The translations under genes and the position numbers were made by a program. DNA of 64,000 nucleotides from Vanessa cardui (Eukaryota > Arthropoda > Insecta > Lepidoptera > Nymphalidae): positions 11,658,501 through 11,722,500 of the forward strand of contig NC_061124.1 of NCBI RefSeq assembly GCF_905220365.1, read 5' to 3'. Below the pieces are notes generated by a model. That model searched no databases and was not told the origin of the DNA. It was given only the letters and a program-made list of their open reading frames with translations. Below, one piece after another: positions 12,307 to 24,830 of this stretch. Within the stretch, counting starts at the first letter, position 1. Each line of letters begins with the position of its first letter.

Positions 12307-12421
12307 CTCTAATCTCGTTTCTAAATACTGACGTTCTTTCTTTCCCAGTCTTCTTAAAATTTCTCTCCGCTTTTACTAAATTGTCGAACAACTCATCTTG
12401 TAATGAATAAAGTGCCTCCAT
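12287..12421 (-). pseudogene. BEL gag start, out of frame with the rest of gag
   Basis: The minus-strand ATG at 12421-12419 opens a frame beginning MEALYSLQDELFDN, a plausible gag start after a 360-base leader. It runs in a different frame from the main gag-pol frame. Near 12345-12365 the coding sense jumps by one base into the frame ending ERQYLETRLEVLEQLF, which continues into the main open frame. The A-rich run GGGAAAGAAAG is in this interval. A one-base indel is the simplest cause; programmed frameshifting this close to the gag start would be unusual. Confidence 0.65.
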
Positions 12422-12764
12422 AGTAGTAACAAATAAACTCACGCAGTAGTCTCGATAATATTCCGATCGATTACTTGTTTTGCGTAATACTCTCAAGTTC
12501 CGCAATAAAGTTTTTAACTTTTATTTTAATCACTCATAAAAATCACTGAATATCACATATATGTACGTAGGAAGCAAATATCGTTGATACTAAAGTTTAT
12601 TTCTATTTTTTAATTTAAATCAATAACAACTCGTTCACTTATATTGTCTCATAACTAGCACGTCGCAATTTCTGTAAACAAGTCACCGGGCGTCTTCTAT
12701 AACTCAGTAAAAAAATCTTTTGTTCTCGTGCGGCGGCCGGAGATAATAACCATTAAACACTATC

Positions 12765-12782
12765 CGGATCGATTATGGACCA
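12765..12782 (-). other. Probable primer-binding site
   Basis: Three bases inside the 5' LTR, the minus strand reads TGGTCCATAATCGATCC. The TGG start and the position fit a tRNA primer site; I could not assign the tRNA. Confidence 0.55.
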
Positions 12783-12784
12783 AA

Positions 12785-12926
12785 TGTTTATGATATTGGG
12801 TTTAATTTTGTTTGATCGGTGATTTTTTAAATAAAAGGACGTGTAGCTTGTACGCAGGTTTATTTGAAACTAAAGAAAACATTAATAATAAGTGGACTGT
12901 AAACATGTATGTAATCTGTTTGAACA
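12785..12926 (-). repeat. 5' LTR of the BEL element
   Basis: 142 bp, identical to 6822-6963. On the minus strand it is the upstream LTR and would hold the promoter. A minus-strand AATAAA lies at 12864-12859. Confidence 0.95.
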
Positions 12927-14813
12927 ATAAGAAATGTTTTATCGATCACATGTATAAACCCATAAAGGCACAAATACACGATAGAATTAAACACACTTTT
13001 CTAAAAATCAAGTCATAATTGCCCGCGTCAATATCTCTTTGTTTGGACTGGATTAAAATAGTCTCATGCGCTTTTAATTTTGTCTAAACGAAGGTCGTTC
13101 GTGACAAGACTGTCGCAGTTCATTGTCAAGTAAAAGTCGCTCAGCGTGCTTACGTAAATGTAGCCAACTAATTGACTAATCGAAAGCAAGACTCGCATCC
13201 ATTACGGTTCGTTATTTATAAGATATATATCTAAGATTGATTGTGAAACACTTTCATTTACAACGATTGCTTCTATATCGCGTCGCATGCAATGTTAGAC
13301 CGGAATCACATCTCATCATACGTATTACATTTTAATATCAAAGACGATTTATTTCAATTTACTTGAAATGAAAGAAATGGATCAGTGTTTAGAAAACGAA
13401 GATTGTGAGTCTCTCAGGAAAACGCTTCTGAATTTACAAGTGCTTATCCTTATTAATCATGTTATACTTAGGGTAAAGAGTGTCTTGGAATAAGCTTCTA
13501 ACTTCAATAAAGATTGTCTTACCTCAGCAGTAACATTCAGCCTGTATGTGGAATGACTGCGGTCTGTCTTAACGTTTTTCGTACGAAAGTGCTTCATAAA
13601 ATTACAGACATAAGCCTCAATTATTCTTATCATTCATCTCAATTATAATTCTCCGTCGACAAGTCATTATCTTCGAAGTCAATTCAATTGTGTCGTTCGA
13701 ACAGGCGTGACGGCACTGGCGACGAAGCCGCACCCAAATTCTTCTCACTTGTAACTTGCTCGTGGCAGCATAGCTCTGCGCATGCGTGACATGATTTTCA
13801 TACCTGCATAGATATTACCACCAGATATTACCTACGGCTATTAATTAAGCTCGTAATTTAAATGTATTAAAATATCTGGTAAATAATTACATAAAAAAAT
13901 AGTGTCAAATTATTTGTGAAGAAATTGTTTACAGCCTTGTTTCTTGACCCATCGAACCTTGTTACTTGACATCGGCACTGCAAGAAATATACATCTGCAA
14001 TAAGTAAACGACTATTTCCTCCTTCAATGCTAAGTATGGATCTAAGTTATAACATCCTTCGTAATGCAATACGAAAATTCATATTGCAGAATAAAATGCA
14101 GGCACATTAAAATTACATGATTTGATATAACATTTATACTAATGCATATTATAGATGTGAGTTTTACTCTTTTACGATCAAAACATAAACCAGGTATTTG
14201 ATTAAATTCGCTGTTTAGAAAGCTTGAAAGTCCAAAAATTAATAATATATCAAGAATGAATTACGTATATTACTAATTTGTTGGAAAACTATGGAGTGTT
14301 TAGATTCGGTAATTATTATAAATTCAAATCAATCTTGTAAAACGCTTGATCGAATATCGAAGTGCTCGCAAGAATTTACTTAAATAATAAGAATATATTT
14401 AATTTTACATTGGCAAAATGAAAAATAATATCAGATCAATGTCACAAGTCCAGGGTTATATAAAAATATAAATATAAATTCGATAAAAGAACAGTGTTTA
14501 AACAGAGCACTCATCTCTTGTTATTCAATATTATGTAGCAAAAAAATTATCCTCACAAACAATACGGTTCTGCATAAACGCGGATATACATTATAAATAA
14601 GCCTACGAATATAATATCGTAAAACCTTAATCACTTCACAGCGCGTGATCAATGTTACCAATAAGGTTACGGACCGGTTGCATTCAATCCATTGCAAGAA
14701 CTACGACAGTCTTTGTTACCGGCCTTGCGATCTGAAAGCATAACTTCCGACCGTAGTTACGGATTAACTAGTTATTGCCCGCGGATTCGTTCTCCTATTG
14801 GATTGTTCTATAT
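12927..14813. other. Intergenic DNA, no gene recognised
   Basis: Beyond the BEL element I found no domain or RNA gene. A somewhat GC-richer patch sits at 13690-13800. At 14769-14800 a fragment (ACTAGTTATTGCCCGCGGATTCG) matches the left end of the LINE-like repeat at 19112. Confidence 0.5.
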
Positions 14814-15142
14814 AAAAGTGAAAAAGTAAAGTTACAGTCTGTAAATTTCCCACTGCTAGGCTAAGGCCTCCTCTTCTCCATTAAGGAGAGGGTTTGGAAC
14901 ATATTCCACTATGCTGTTCCAATGCGGGTTGGTGGAATGCACATGTGGCAGAATTTCGTTGAAATTAGACACATGTAGGTTTCCTCACGATGTTTTCCTT
15001 CACCGCCGAGCACGAGATGCATTATAAACAAAAATTACACATATATATAGTGGTGCTTGCCTAGGTTTGAATCCGGAATCATCGATTGAGATGCACGCGT
15101 TCTAACCACTGTATCCTCTCAAATAGCCATCTCAGCTCTTTA
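14814..15142 (-). repeat. SINE family B, nearly complete
   Basis: On the minus strand the element starts with a tRNA-like head at the right end (tRNA B-box-like sequence near 15062-15080) and ends in the tail at the left. Eight-base direct repeats TTCTATAT at 14806-14813 and 15143-15150 fit a target duplication. An insert of AT-rich bases occurs near the head. Confidence 0.85.
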
Positions 15143-15889
15143 TTCTATATCCTGGGGTCCAAGCTTGCGTCATATAAAATTTCATCATTTCTTACAATGG
15201 TTTAAAAATCCGACAGAATGTATTTTGCATTATAATAATATTAAGCCTTGATAATATAACGACGGAGAACACGTCATCTTAACCGGCTGAAGTTAAAATT
15301 CGCATCAAAATATTCCATGTCAATTAGAAGACTCGTCCGCAAGTATTTTAACGCTATTTATAGATAATATAAAAAGCAAAGAACAGAAATAGAGACCGTC
15401 TCAAACACGAGAGTTCCATCGTAATTAATTATGACTTTATACTGAAAGCGTCTATGTTTAAAACCTGCCATGTATTTTTTTAGGAGACACGAGTAAAACA
15501 ATAACATGGTATTATTATACGATCATAAATTAAATCTACTTTCATTTCAATATTTAGGAAGTAGTGTGTGACACTTTTCTCTGGCCACCTTTTCAAATTT
15601 AAGCACCATTTCCTAAATTTAATGATTTTAGGAGACGGATATAAAAGTTGCATTTCTATCGATCGTTTCTAATTGAAGCAATTCTTTTTTTTTCAATCAA
15701 GATAAATTTTGCTGTAGTAAAAAGGTTGTATATAAAACGAAGTAGATTTTTGTTATCTTTTCATCTCTTCGTAACATTGCGAACTCGGACCGCTTTTAAT
15801 TATTACTGTTGGCAAGACCATTACAAAAACAAATGTAAGAATTCATCAGTACGTTCTCTTTGCATTGCATTAAATTAAAAAAAAAAAAA
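15143..15889. other. No gene recognised
   Basis: AT-rich DNA. The open frame at 15648-15878 has no domain or splice partner and is not called. Confidence 0.45.
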
Positions 15890-16140
15890 CTAGCCAGTGT
15901 TTGTTCCAGTGCCACTGTCTTTGGCCTCCTCTCTGTTTGAGGAGCAGGCTGGAGTTGCCAAAACTATTTCAATACTCATGTCAAATAATTATCAGATACT
16001 TAGTTTTCCTCACGATCCTTTTTTTTCAGCTGAACACGAAATGAATTAGAAATACAAATAGACTTAAACATGAAAATTAACCTCTTTAGTTTTAGGTCAC
16101 GTGTTTAGGTAAACGACTTGACCATCTCGATTCTCCTGTT
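15890..16140 (-). repeat. Old SINE family B relic
   Basis: Landmarks in order: GCCTCCTCTCTGTTTGAGGAG, TTTTCCTCACGAT, GAACACGAAATGAATTA and, at the end, GACCATCTCG. Heavily diverged. Confidence 0.45.
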
Positions 16141-16589
16141 TCTCCATAACAATGAAAAACTTTTCAAAGTAATAAGTAAATAATAAGTCATTTATTATAA
16201 CCAAACCACCAATTAGATAAACTATTAATAGTAGAACGCAGAAAAAAACGCTATAATAATCATCTATAAAAACCACTGACGCAGTCTATTAAATAGATAC
16301 ATAATTTTTTCTTAAAGTTTCCCGACTTCTTAAAATTCGCTCATCTTCATTACGGAGCGTGTGAAAAATTCCAACTCAGACATAATAGTGTCTAAGCATC
16401 TAGAATAAGAAACGAGTTACGGAAAACAGCTAGAACAATGTAAACCAGTTGTAATTGAAACAAGAGTTAGCTATTAAACCGGACTCGTAACGTCACTTAA
16501 ATAGCAAGTTAATTAGTGTTACGGAATCCTGGACAACTCGGATCACATATAACGGGCAGAGAGGCTGTTAAATCAATTGTTATTTACAT

Positions 16590-16840
16590 AGTAACAGCCC
16601 GCAAATTTCCCACTGCTGGCCCTCCTCTCCCTTTGAAGAAAAGATTAGGAACATATTGGACACTGCTCCGGTGCGGGTTGGTGTTATATGTGGCAGAATT
16701 TCGTTGAAATAAGACATGTGCAGGTTTCCTCACGATGTATTCCTTCACCGCCGAGATCGAGATTAATTATAAACACAAATTGAGCATATGAAAATTTAGT
16801 GGTGCTTTTAAGAGTTTGAAACCGCGATCGATTAATATGA
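16590..16840 (-). repeat. SINE family B, truncated at its head
   Basis: Clear family B sequence from AACAGCCCGCAAATTTCCC through TGGCAGAATTTCGTTGAAAT and CACCGCCGAGATCGAG. The tRNA-like head is degraded (near 16812-16835) and the CCACTGGGCCATCTC end is gone. Confidence 0.8.
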
Positions 16841-18195
16841 TTATCAAAATCATTTGTTATGAAACAAATATTAGATAAAACAATGATATGTAATGATAAA
16901 AATGAAAGCAACTAAACCGAATTCAAATTCAAAATCGAATGAAGCAGTAGACAAAATAAAGCTTTTTTTTTAATTCGCCAAAAATACTGTCTTTTAACAC
17001 AAATTGACAGTCGCTATTTATTCAACGTATTGTGTTATAAATTACAAAAGAGTTTAATTTTATGGACGTTGCTTTCAATCACGGCGGATGAATAGTAGTA
17101 TAATCTGTAATAGTTTATGTTATATGTATATTTTTTGTTTGTTGTTTATTAGGCCCTTGTATTTCGCGAAATAAAATGTTTGCAGGATTTTCAGTACAAT
17201 TGCTATTAATAATATTTTTTCTATTATATTTTAATGTATGCCTAAGTAAGCTAAAGTAGACCATTTGACTTACAAATTAAGTTTCAAAATCATAACAACA
17301 ATATACGATCACATACTACTATTTACTTCTAAATAATTAAAAATATAATTAAAAATAAGCATTTGAATATAAGTTTGTAAATGTAAAAAATGGCTACATT
17401 ATAAACATAATTCAGCAAGCGTCTTAAATTATACGTTACTAACTAAAGTACAGTAGTGGCGAATATGCTCCCACGCGACTTGGTTCATTTACCTCCAATA
17501 CCAAGTAGCTGGTCACTGACCATTATACAGTTACACACCAAACTTACTTCAGCTGATGTAAGGGCCGTTACAAATAGGGAAGCTATACATACAAAGATTT
17601 TATTTTGTAACGGTATTTGTGATGTCGCGATTCAAGTTATAATTAGGAATATTAAATAAATATCCTTTTATGATATGAAATTATATTTATTGTAAAATAT
17701 ATTTTATACATTTTTATCACTGAATAAGAACGTAATATTTCTATTTTCTAACGGAAAAGAACTACTAAAACAATTTATATAAAACCTCTAAGGTTTTTTT
17801 ATGAAGGATTTAGTGATAAATATTATTATTTGAAAGAAAAGCGTGAATTTGATATCATGTATATAGAAACGTATAAATAAAAATAAATGATTTTTAATTA
17901 AATTTAGATATTTAAATTATGCAACTTGTACGTAAGAATACGAATATGGTAAACTTGTTTGCAAGATTCTTTGCACTTAGGCGTAATGGTGATCGTAATG
18001 TCGATAATCAATCTTCATTACACCAGCTATTACATATAGGTAATGTTTTTGAACCAAATTAGTGTGGTACCGTTGTATGTGATCAGATCACGCTATGTCA
18101 CAAAAAATTTACCAAGAAAGCTTAATAAGTACCCAATCATTTGCTTCGCTTTTTTTTTCAAGCTTTTTTTTCCAAAAGGATTTAAATGCAACTAT
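16841..18195. other. No gene recognised
   Basis: AT-rich. A 67-codon open frame at 17456-17659 has no recognised domain. Confidence 0.45.
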
Positions 18196-18412
18196 TGACC
18201 CGACCCGGCTTCGCACGCGGACAATGCTGATACTAAGTATAATATATAATGTCTAAATAGTTAGTAGTTTTTACTATATTCTCTACATATTATATACAAA
18301 ACCTTCCTCTCGAATCACTGTCTATTAAAAAAAACTGCATCAAAATCCGTTTCGTCATTTAAAAGCATATAGAGCAACAGACAGCGGTTTTATACTATAT
18401 AATGATAATGAT
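18196..18412 (+). repeat. LINE-like 3' end, family D
   Basis: Starts GACCCGACCCGGCTTCGCACG, continues GCTGATACTAA, then CATCAAAATCCGTTTCGTCA, and ends TTTTATACTATATAATGAT. The same order recurs at 31683, 40150 and, inverted, at 61584. This is a common lepidopteran repeat, probably the 3' end of a non-LTR retrotransposon; the class is not certain. Confidence 0.7.
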
Positions 18413-19111
18413 AATAACGATGATAACAAATAAAGTAAGTAATAGAGATTGTTTTGATACATCTAGTCTAAAATTATTTTTGTATCAAAAATCTTTGACG
18501 AAAAACGTTTGAGTAATTCTTAATCAAAGTCGGAACGAGGTCGTTTAGTGTCACGACACTTGTTATGTGAGGGCGAAAGTTGCTTAACTTTGAACACTTA
18601 ACACACTGCAACTTGAATACAAAGCCATAACTTTGTCAAAATTTCCAAGTAACAATATTACCTATAAAATTAATTTAACATTGAAATTTGATGAAAACAA
18701 AAGTAAAAATGAAAATGTCGAAATAAATACATATATCCGGTTTTAAATGGACCATTAAATGCGTGTATTTAATTTAGGATCCAATGATATCCCTTAATTT
18801 AGCAAAATAATTAATACAATTTCTGGTAATTTCAAGTTATCGTGTAATAGAACAAAATTGCATTAAACATCCGGCTTATCTAATTGGATTGAAATTTATT
18901 TACACGTGAGTAATGCACAAAACTTTCAATGTTTCGTATCACGAAACGTATTCAAGGTAAGGCTCGTTAAGAGAGAGGCTGTAAGCGAATACACATTCCA
19001 CATGAGTTAAGATTAAAAGCACCCGCGTATATTGTTAGGACTTAATTTATTCCTCCATAACCGATTTGTATACTTTCAAGTAACATATTTTCTTCGTTAG
19101 AATATTAAATA

Positions 19112-19338
19112 CTAGTTGTTGCCCGTGGATTCGCTCGCATTTATGGGCGGTTGATTGTTATGTGTCAGGCAAAAAAGCAGCCTGTCTTGGAGTAGATGTA
19201 GGATGTCTTCTTTCCTTGGAGTTAAATTTTTCTTCTTCTTCACACCAAATTTCATTTCAATACGGTTCATTGGTTTGGTCGTGAAAGACCGACAGACAGA
19301 CAGAACTACTTTCACATTCATAATATTATATATAACAA
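19112..19338 (+). repeat. LINE-like 3' end, family C
   Basis: TAGTTGTTGCCCGTGGATTC at the left, CCAAATTTCATTTCAATACG and a GACAGACAGACAG run inside, and CATTCATAATATTATATAT at the right. This is the usual 3' end of RTE-type elements or a SINE that shares it. Other copies: 21361, 40590 (inverted), 56380 (inverted), 60005. Confidence 0.75.
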
Positions 19339-20679
19339 ACAAACCAAACAAAGTATAAGTAGATAGCAAACCTCTTTTCTGAAATCAATCAATGTATGAT
19401 ACCGTGTAAATGTACCCTAAATAACTTTTCCAAGTTGCACTTGTATACAAATATTATTAATTAATAAAACTAAGGCATATATGGTTAATGATCACACTTA
19501 ATATAAAGTGTTTTATTAATTAATGAAGGTTGGAATTTTGATTGGCAACGCACGCTGAGTGGGTTTCATTGCTATTCATAATGTTCAAACAATCAAGCAT
19601 TACTCCCACGTTTATATTAAGGTTCAGTGTAATGTAAGAATACAATTGCATATTTTGATAATGTGTGATGTAAAATCTATAATAATACTCTTACTTATTA
19701 ACCAGACGAGAAATTTAAGGGAATTCTTGCTAACTAAATCTTACCATACATACGAGTACATTATTGCTGATTATTTAAAAGTAATGTTGCTAATGTATTG
19801 TCATATATTATGGGGTACTAGTTTATAAATATGTTCATCTTAGGTTTAAATATTGAATCCCCGTTTGGCTGATAGCTGTCCTGGAGTGTGGTCTTGTTAA
19901 TCTGTAATAGTAAGGTCGTAGTCGTGCACTAGTTTTCGCACGCACTTGTACACAATAACTCTTTCGCAGTTAACTAATCTGTGTCTATTATTGTTAAGAA
20001 TGGACGAACTGAAAAGAGTTTTTACTCCATCCTACCTCTGTTATATAAAAAAAACTGGATAGTGTTATTTTTATAAATATAAATACTTTTTTCTTTATAA
20101 AGATATAGTTTTTATTATTGTTGCTTGGTTGTAGAGTAGTCGTTGTAGAACCTTTAAAACTAGTCAGCATTTGCAATTGTATTCAGATCGGGTGACGTGT
20201 CGCAAGTAGTCATGATCAGAATTACCTAATATTGCCCACTGACTGCAACGCTCCGCTCTGAATCTTTGATCACTCATTTGGCTATTAGTATTTTGTACGA
20301 TGTCTTAAACGAGGTCCATGCAAATCTGTACCTTACGGCCTTGAGGATACACCCATTGAATTACAATTATTGAGTACAAGGGCTTGAAATGTAGCTGTTT
20401 TGAGTATATAACCTTATGCATACAGAACATTTTAAGAAATGGCTTGTGAGTAAAATTTTAATTATATTTGAAACGACACTTTTAAAGGTTTTGTTTTTTG
20501 TTCTTAAATCAAATTTTATTTAAGCTATTGAACTAATATATAACTATATTTTGATCAATGAAAGGGGCTTCCCCGCTACATCAAAATTTGCCGCATATAA
20601 GACGACGAGCGCGTTATATTTGCCTATTCATAGATTTTGTTTAATAAACAAATAATAGACACCGTATATTATTTATAGA
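19339..20679. other. No gene recognised
   Basis: Open frames of 60-89 codons here have no domain or splice partner. No RNA gene seen. Confidence 0.45.
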
Positions 20680-20945
20680 GTCGAGATAGCTCAGTGTTAA
20701 AACATAACCGAAGATAGTGAATTCAAACCAGAGCAAACACGACTGAATTTTCATGAACCTAATTTGCATTTGTAATAAATCGGGTGCTAAGCGACGAAGG
20801 GAAATATCGTGAAAATGTACCATGTTTGCATCCCTAAACCCATTGGAGATTCCAACAAGCAATCTTCAATGAACGAATAGAACGCTTCTAAAACTTCTCC
20901 TTAAAGAAGAAAGGAAGCTTTAGGAGTTTTCGAGCTGGGGAACAT
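20680..20945 (+). repeat. SINE family B, old, plus strand
   Basis: Begins with the tRNA-like head GAGTCGAGATAGCTCAGTG and a decayed B box (GAATTCAAACC). It then follows family B in the forward sense, with the CTCCTTAAAGAAGAAAGGA part near the end. It is in the opposite orientation to the 14814 copy. Confidence 0.6.
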
Positions 20946-21360
20946 TTAGAGGCAGTTACTTTTTACATATAATAACGCATTATTATTATAGCTCAGCTAA
21001 ATCCTGTTATAAAATATATATAATGTGAAATAAATGTACAGAATATTAGTATGCATAACACGAGCTTAGCAGAAAAACCTTTCGGACGAAATTGAGACAA
21101 AGTGTTGATATAACGCGTCGATTTCCTTCCTTAATTAGTTACATATTCCGTATATCACTCAACTATTTTCCTGATACCTTGACGTGTAACTTGATTACCT
21201 CATTTTACGTTTCTGTGGTATTACAAACTTGAAATCGCATTTTAAAGACCTTTTATAAGATATGTGTCCTTTGACTGTGTGAGCTACCACCTATTCGTAA
21301 TTTAAATTCGACCAACCGACAGGAATCTCAGTGATTCCTTATTCCCACTATTTAAAGAAC

Positions 21361-21557
21361 AATTGAATAGTTGTCGCTCACGCCTTCACTTGCGTTTTTG
21401 TGGTTGGTTATCATGTGAGGAAAGAAGCCTGTGTCCTTTCTTTTAGTTCAAGTTTGCTATAAACCAAATTTCATCAAATTCTGTTCATTTCTTCGCTCGT
21501 GAAAGAGCGACAGACAGACAGAGTTACTTCCACATTTATAATATTAGTGTATATATA
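21361..21557 (+). repeat. LINE-like 3' end, family C
   Basis: Holds AAACCAAATTTCATCAAAT, CGTGAAAGAGCGACAGACAG and TTCCACATTTATAATATTAG, the same order as 19112-19338. Confidence 0.75.
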
Positions 21558-22017
21558 ATGTTAGAGTTATTTTTTTACACATTGTATAACTATAATTTAT
21601 TGGAATAATTTAGTTAAGAATATGTCGATTGACTATTAAAGAATATGTTGTAATGTAATATTTTAATTTTTCGCAATTAATACTGGCCGAATGTCTGATA
21701 CTGGCCAGTAAGAAAGAGAATGTCAAGAAATCGAATGCGGCGGCAATGTTTGGTGGTATTTATATTATTAATTTGGAAATAATGAGAATGAGAGGCGAAA
21801 ATAGTGCTAATAAATGAATCTGGAAGAATATCGTTGTTTATACTCGTGACCATGCTAAAAATAATATTATATTTGAGCAAATTTATAATAATAATGAACC
21901 TTTAGTAACGTTAGTGAAATGTCAGGACAGGTAAATTTATGTTTGAAAGAACCAAAGTATGATAAGTTAGCCTTGTTATACCGTGCAAGTACGGCCATTA
22001 ATCAATAATCCTACACG

Positions 22018-22190
22018 ACTGGAGACAGGTCAGGCGCAGGAACTATGAATTGCTACTAGGGCTACTGCAGACAAGCGGCTTACAGGAACGGCTACTGAGG
22101 AATTCTTGACAAAACTGACTTGTATAAATGGCCCGGCTATTCAACCCTGCGACCTCACAATCCCGATTGAACTATACGATTAAGCGTAAA
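22018..22190 (-). repeat. SINE family C fragment
   Basis: CAGGTCAGGCGCAGGA, GAATTCTTGACAAAACT and TTCAACCCTGCGACCTCAC keep the order of the third SINE family, seen better at 57617-57893. Confidence 0.45.
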
Positions 22191-24654
22191 CGCTTTCTAG
22201 GACAGTAAACGCCTACAGATGTCGTAACAATCGCTTACCTATTGTGTCTATTACACCGCCCCTCAAAGTGTTAACAAGGAAACTATTGGATACTTTAACA
22301 AATTTTTTGATATTTCGTTTGAATAAAGTAAATTGAGAGGTGAATAACAAAATAATTTAAGTTTACTATTATCAAAACACATACTATTACAAAAACATAT
22401 ATATATTATACGAGTATACGAATTTGTTTTATTTTAATCGGGATTTTTTTAATTAAACAAACCGTCCACTCACAGGTTGTTTAAATACACAGCGGTTTAA
22501 ATTAAACTTGTCAAAACTGTTCGACAAAAAATCTATAGATGCAAAGGGTTTAGTTAACCCAAAAAGGAATTTAGGTACCTTTTTAAGTTTAAGTACCAAA
22601 GGTAATTTACATTTGACACACTAATATTTATATTAAAATACTCGTACCTGTCGTATAACCTTTTTGAGAATATTACACTTTATAATTTAATATTGTTTTT
22701 ACGTGTTAATTTAATAATAACAACCTATATAGGGTTTTTTTATGTAGCCGACGTTTCTTTAGTATTTTTTTAATGACGAAGTATGCAGTCATTTTTTTTT
22801 CCATTTTCCTCTATTTATTAAATAAAGAGTGGTTCACATTTCGAACAATAACTTAGCTTAGTATATTTACAAGATAGCAATGTATTACAAACTTTAATAC
22901 GAACGAAATAAATGTGAAAATACTGTCACATGAGCCAATGAATTTAGTAAACAATTATTATCGTGATGTCATCTTTATAATGACACACCCGGATCACCGA
23001 TTCATATTCGAAACTTTAAAAAAACAGAGAACATCTTAAGTTATGGTTGCTTTTTTATTTTTAGTATTTCTTGCTAAACTGTGTTTCGTACAAGTATGAA
23101 ATTTATATTAAACTTTATCTGGTTTATCTTCCGTACATAATAGTACAATTAATATACAATAAATGATTACAAAAACTTCATTGTACGGCCAATAATTAAT
23201 GAATAAAAATCGACATAAATATAGATTTTTGTTCAAGAGTTTAAGCAAAGGTTATTGGATGCCTAATGTTAGAGCATATTTTTCATTGTCTCTAATTAAT
23301 TGAAATCCATTATAATTTTCTTCCATTTTGACGTGTCGGTAACGAGTTTTGACTGCAATTCTTAAGATTACATAACAGTTCTTAAGACGGATAACGTTCC
23401 GGTGTAATATCCGCGTTAAAACTATTAAATTTTAATGAAATCTTCGCCGTCTCGGAAGGCCAGACGTTCAATACCTTGATAAGATCATTGTTGAAATATA
23501 ACAATGAATAATATTAATAAATTAAATGAATTTTAAAAATTTATTTAACCTATTCCAAAAACTATAGAAGTAAATATAAATGAACACAATTTTCGCCTTA
23601 AATTGACATAATATTAATATGGATGGTATTTATTGTGGAATCTTGAAAATTAGGTTTGTAAATATGAAAAAAATTAAGTTGTTAGCAATCAGAACTTACA
23701 TGACTTTTTCTAAAGATATATTGACAGAAACCATGATTAATAATAAACTTAATTAAAATATTCTATAATTTTATAAATAGTAATAGAAATAAATGATAAT
23801 TGTATTGTTAAAAATTTAATCAATGAGTTGTGTTTTGTTACCGCTAAAACAAAAAAGTCATTTATAAAAGAATCGCAAAACTTGAATATAAGAATAATTT
23901 AATATAATTATTGAACTAAAACACAATGAAAAACATAAAAAATGAAACAAACTGTTTTATTTTCATTTTTGAATTAACCTAAAAGTAGAACTTTTAATAT
24001 AAACACGGATGTTATTGAAAATCTTTAAGACAATAATTATAGCTTTAACTAAATTAAACACAGGTCTTAATACTCCAATAAACAACTAGTAGGCATGGAA
24101 TAACTTTGGAGATTATTCCAGCGTCCTACTGCAGTGCAGTTTGTAGGGTATATATGTTAGAAATTCATCTGACACTTACAAGTTTCATCTAGATTTTACC
24201 GTTAAGCACAAGACGAATAAAGTTTATGAATCATGTTGTAAAACAATCCTTTACCCAATCTATCCGCTGGGCCATCTCGCCTCTGATAACAGATATTCTC
24301 TTGAATTTACGAGTCAAGACGTTGTCGTGACTCACATGGCCTGAAGCTTACTTTCACATGTGCAGATTAGACGCGGGCGTGAACACATCTTTGCAAATGA
24401 GCGTTAAGAATTCGTAATCTATCCCCACACTAATGTACCACAGCCTTACAGTAAATACCGTTTGGAGGTATAAAAGAAGGCCACATACATATCTTCTTTA
24501 ATTTAAAGTCTATAACCTGAATTTAATTTCTGGGACAGTAATGGCGTCATAAGAATAACTTATATCTCTAGTGTACTGCCCTTCATTAAGATATCAAAGC
24601 TACAGAAAATGGAGAAAAGGTTCAATATATTCAGTTAATGATAGATATAAATAA
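22191..24654. other. No gene recognised
   Basis: Very AT-rich, with many homopolymer runs. No coding exon, tRNA or repeat family recognised. Confidence 0.5.
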
Positions 24655-24830
24655 ATTGGTATTCAAATCGACCGCCTGATAGTAAGTGATCACCAACGCT
24701 CATTACTGCTCATAGTCATTGGTGATATAAGTTAAGAATGTTAACCATTCCTTACATCAAGAATTTGCGACGAACCTCATTCACTAAGATGTTATGTCCC
24801 TTGTGTCTATAGTTACACTAACTCTTCGAA
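24655..24830 (-). repeat. SINE family A (Metulj-like), truncated
   Basis: TGATAGTAAGTGATCACC, CATTCCTTACATCAAG, and AAGATGTTATGTCCCTTGTG in order, matching the left half of the 28790 copy. The head half is absent. Confidence 0.65.

Larger units (their letters stand above)
6822..12926 (-). mobile_element. BEL/Pao LTR retrotransposon, complete with LTRs and TSD
   Basis: A 6105-bp element on the minus strand. Two 142-bp direct repeats that begin TG and end CA (6822-6963 and 12785-12926) are identical base for base, and the 5-bp sequence ATAAG flanks both sides (6817-6821 and 12927-12931), the duplication size usual for this superfamily. Between the LTRs lies a gag-pol reading frame in the order gag, CCHC knuckles, aspartic protease, reverse transcriptase with YMDD, RNase H, integrase. 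The order and the BEL-type gag and integrase identify BEL/Pao rather than Ty3 or Ty1. The coding frame is broken twice: a frame change near 12345-12365 and an in-frame TAA at 8370-8368. Identical LTRs mean recent insertion, so the element either arrived already broken and moved in trans, or was hit soon after landing. Confidence 0.96.

Noticed and set aside
12812..13018. 68-codon plus-strand frame
   Set aside because: It starts inside the BEL LTR and runs into flanking DNA.
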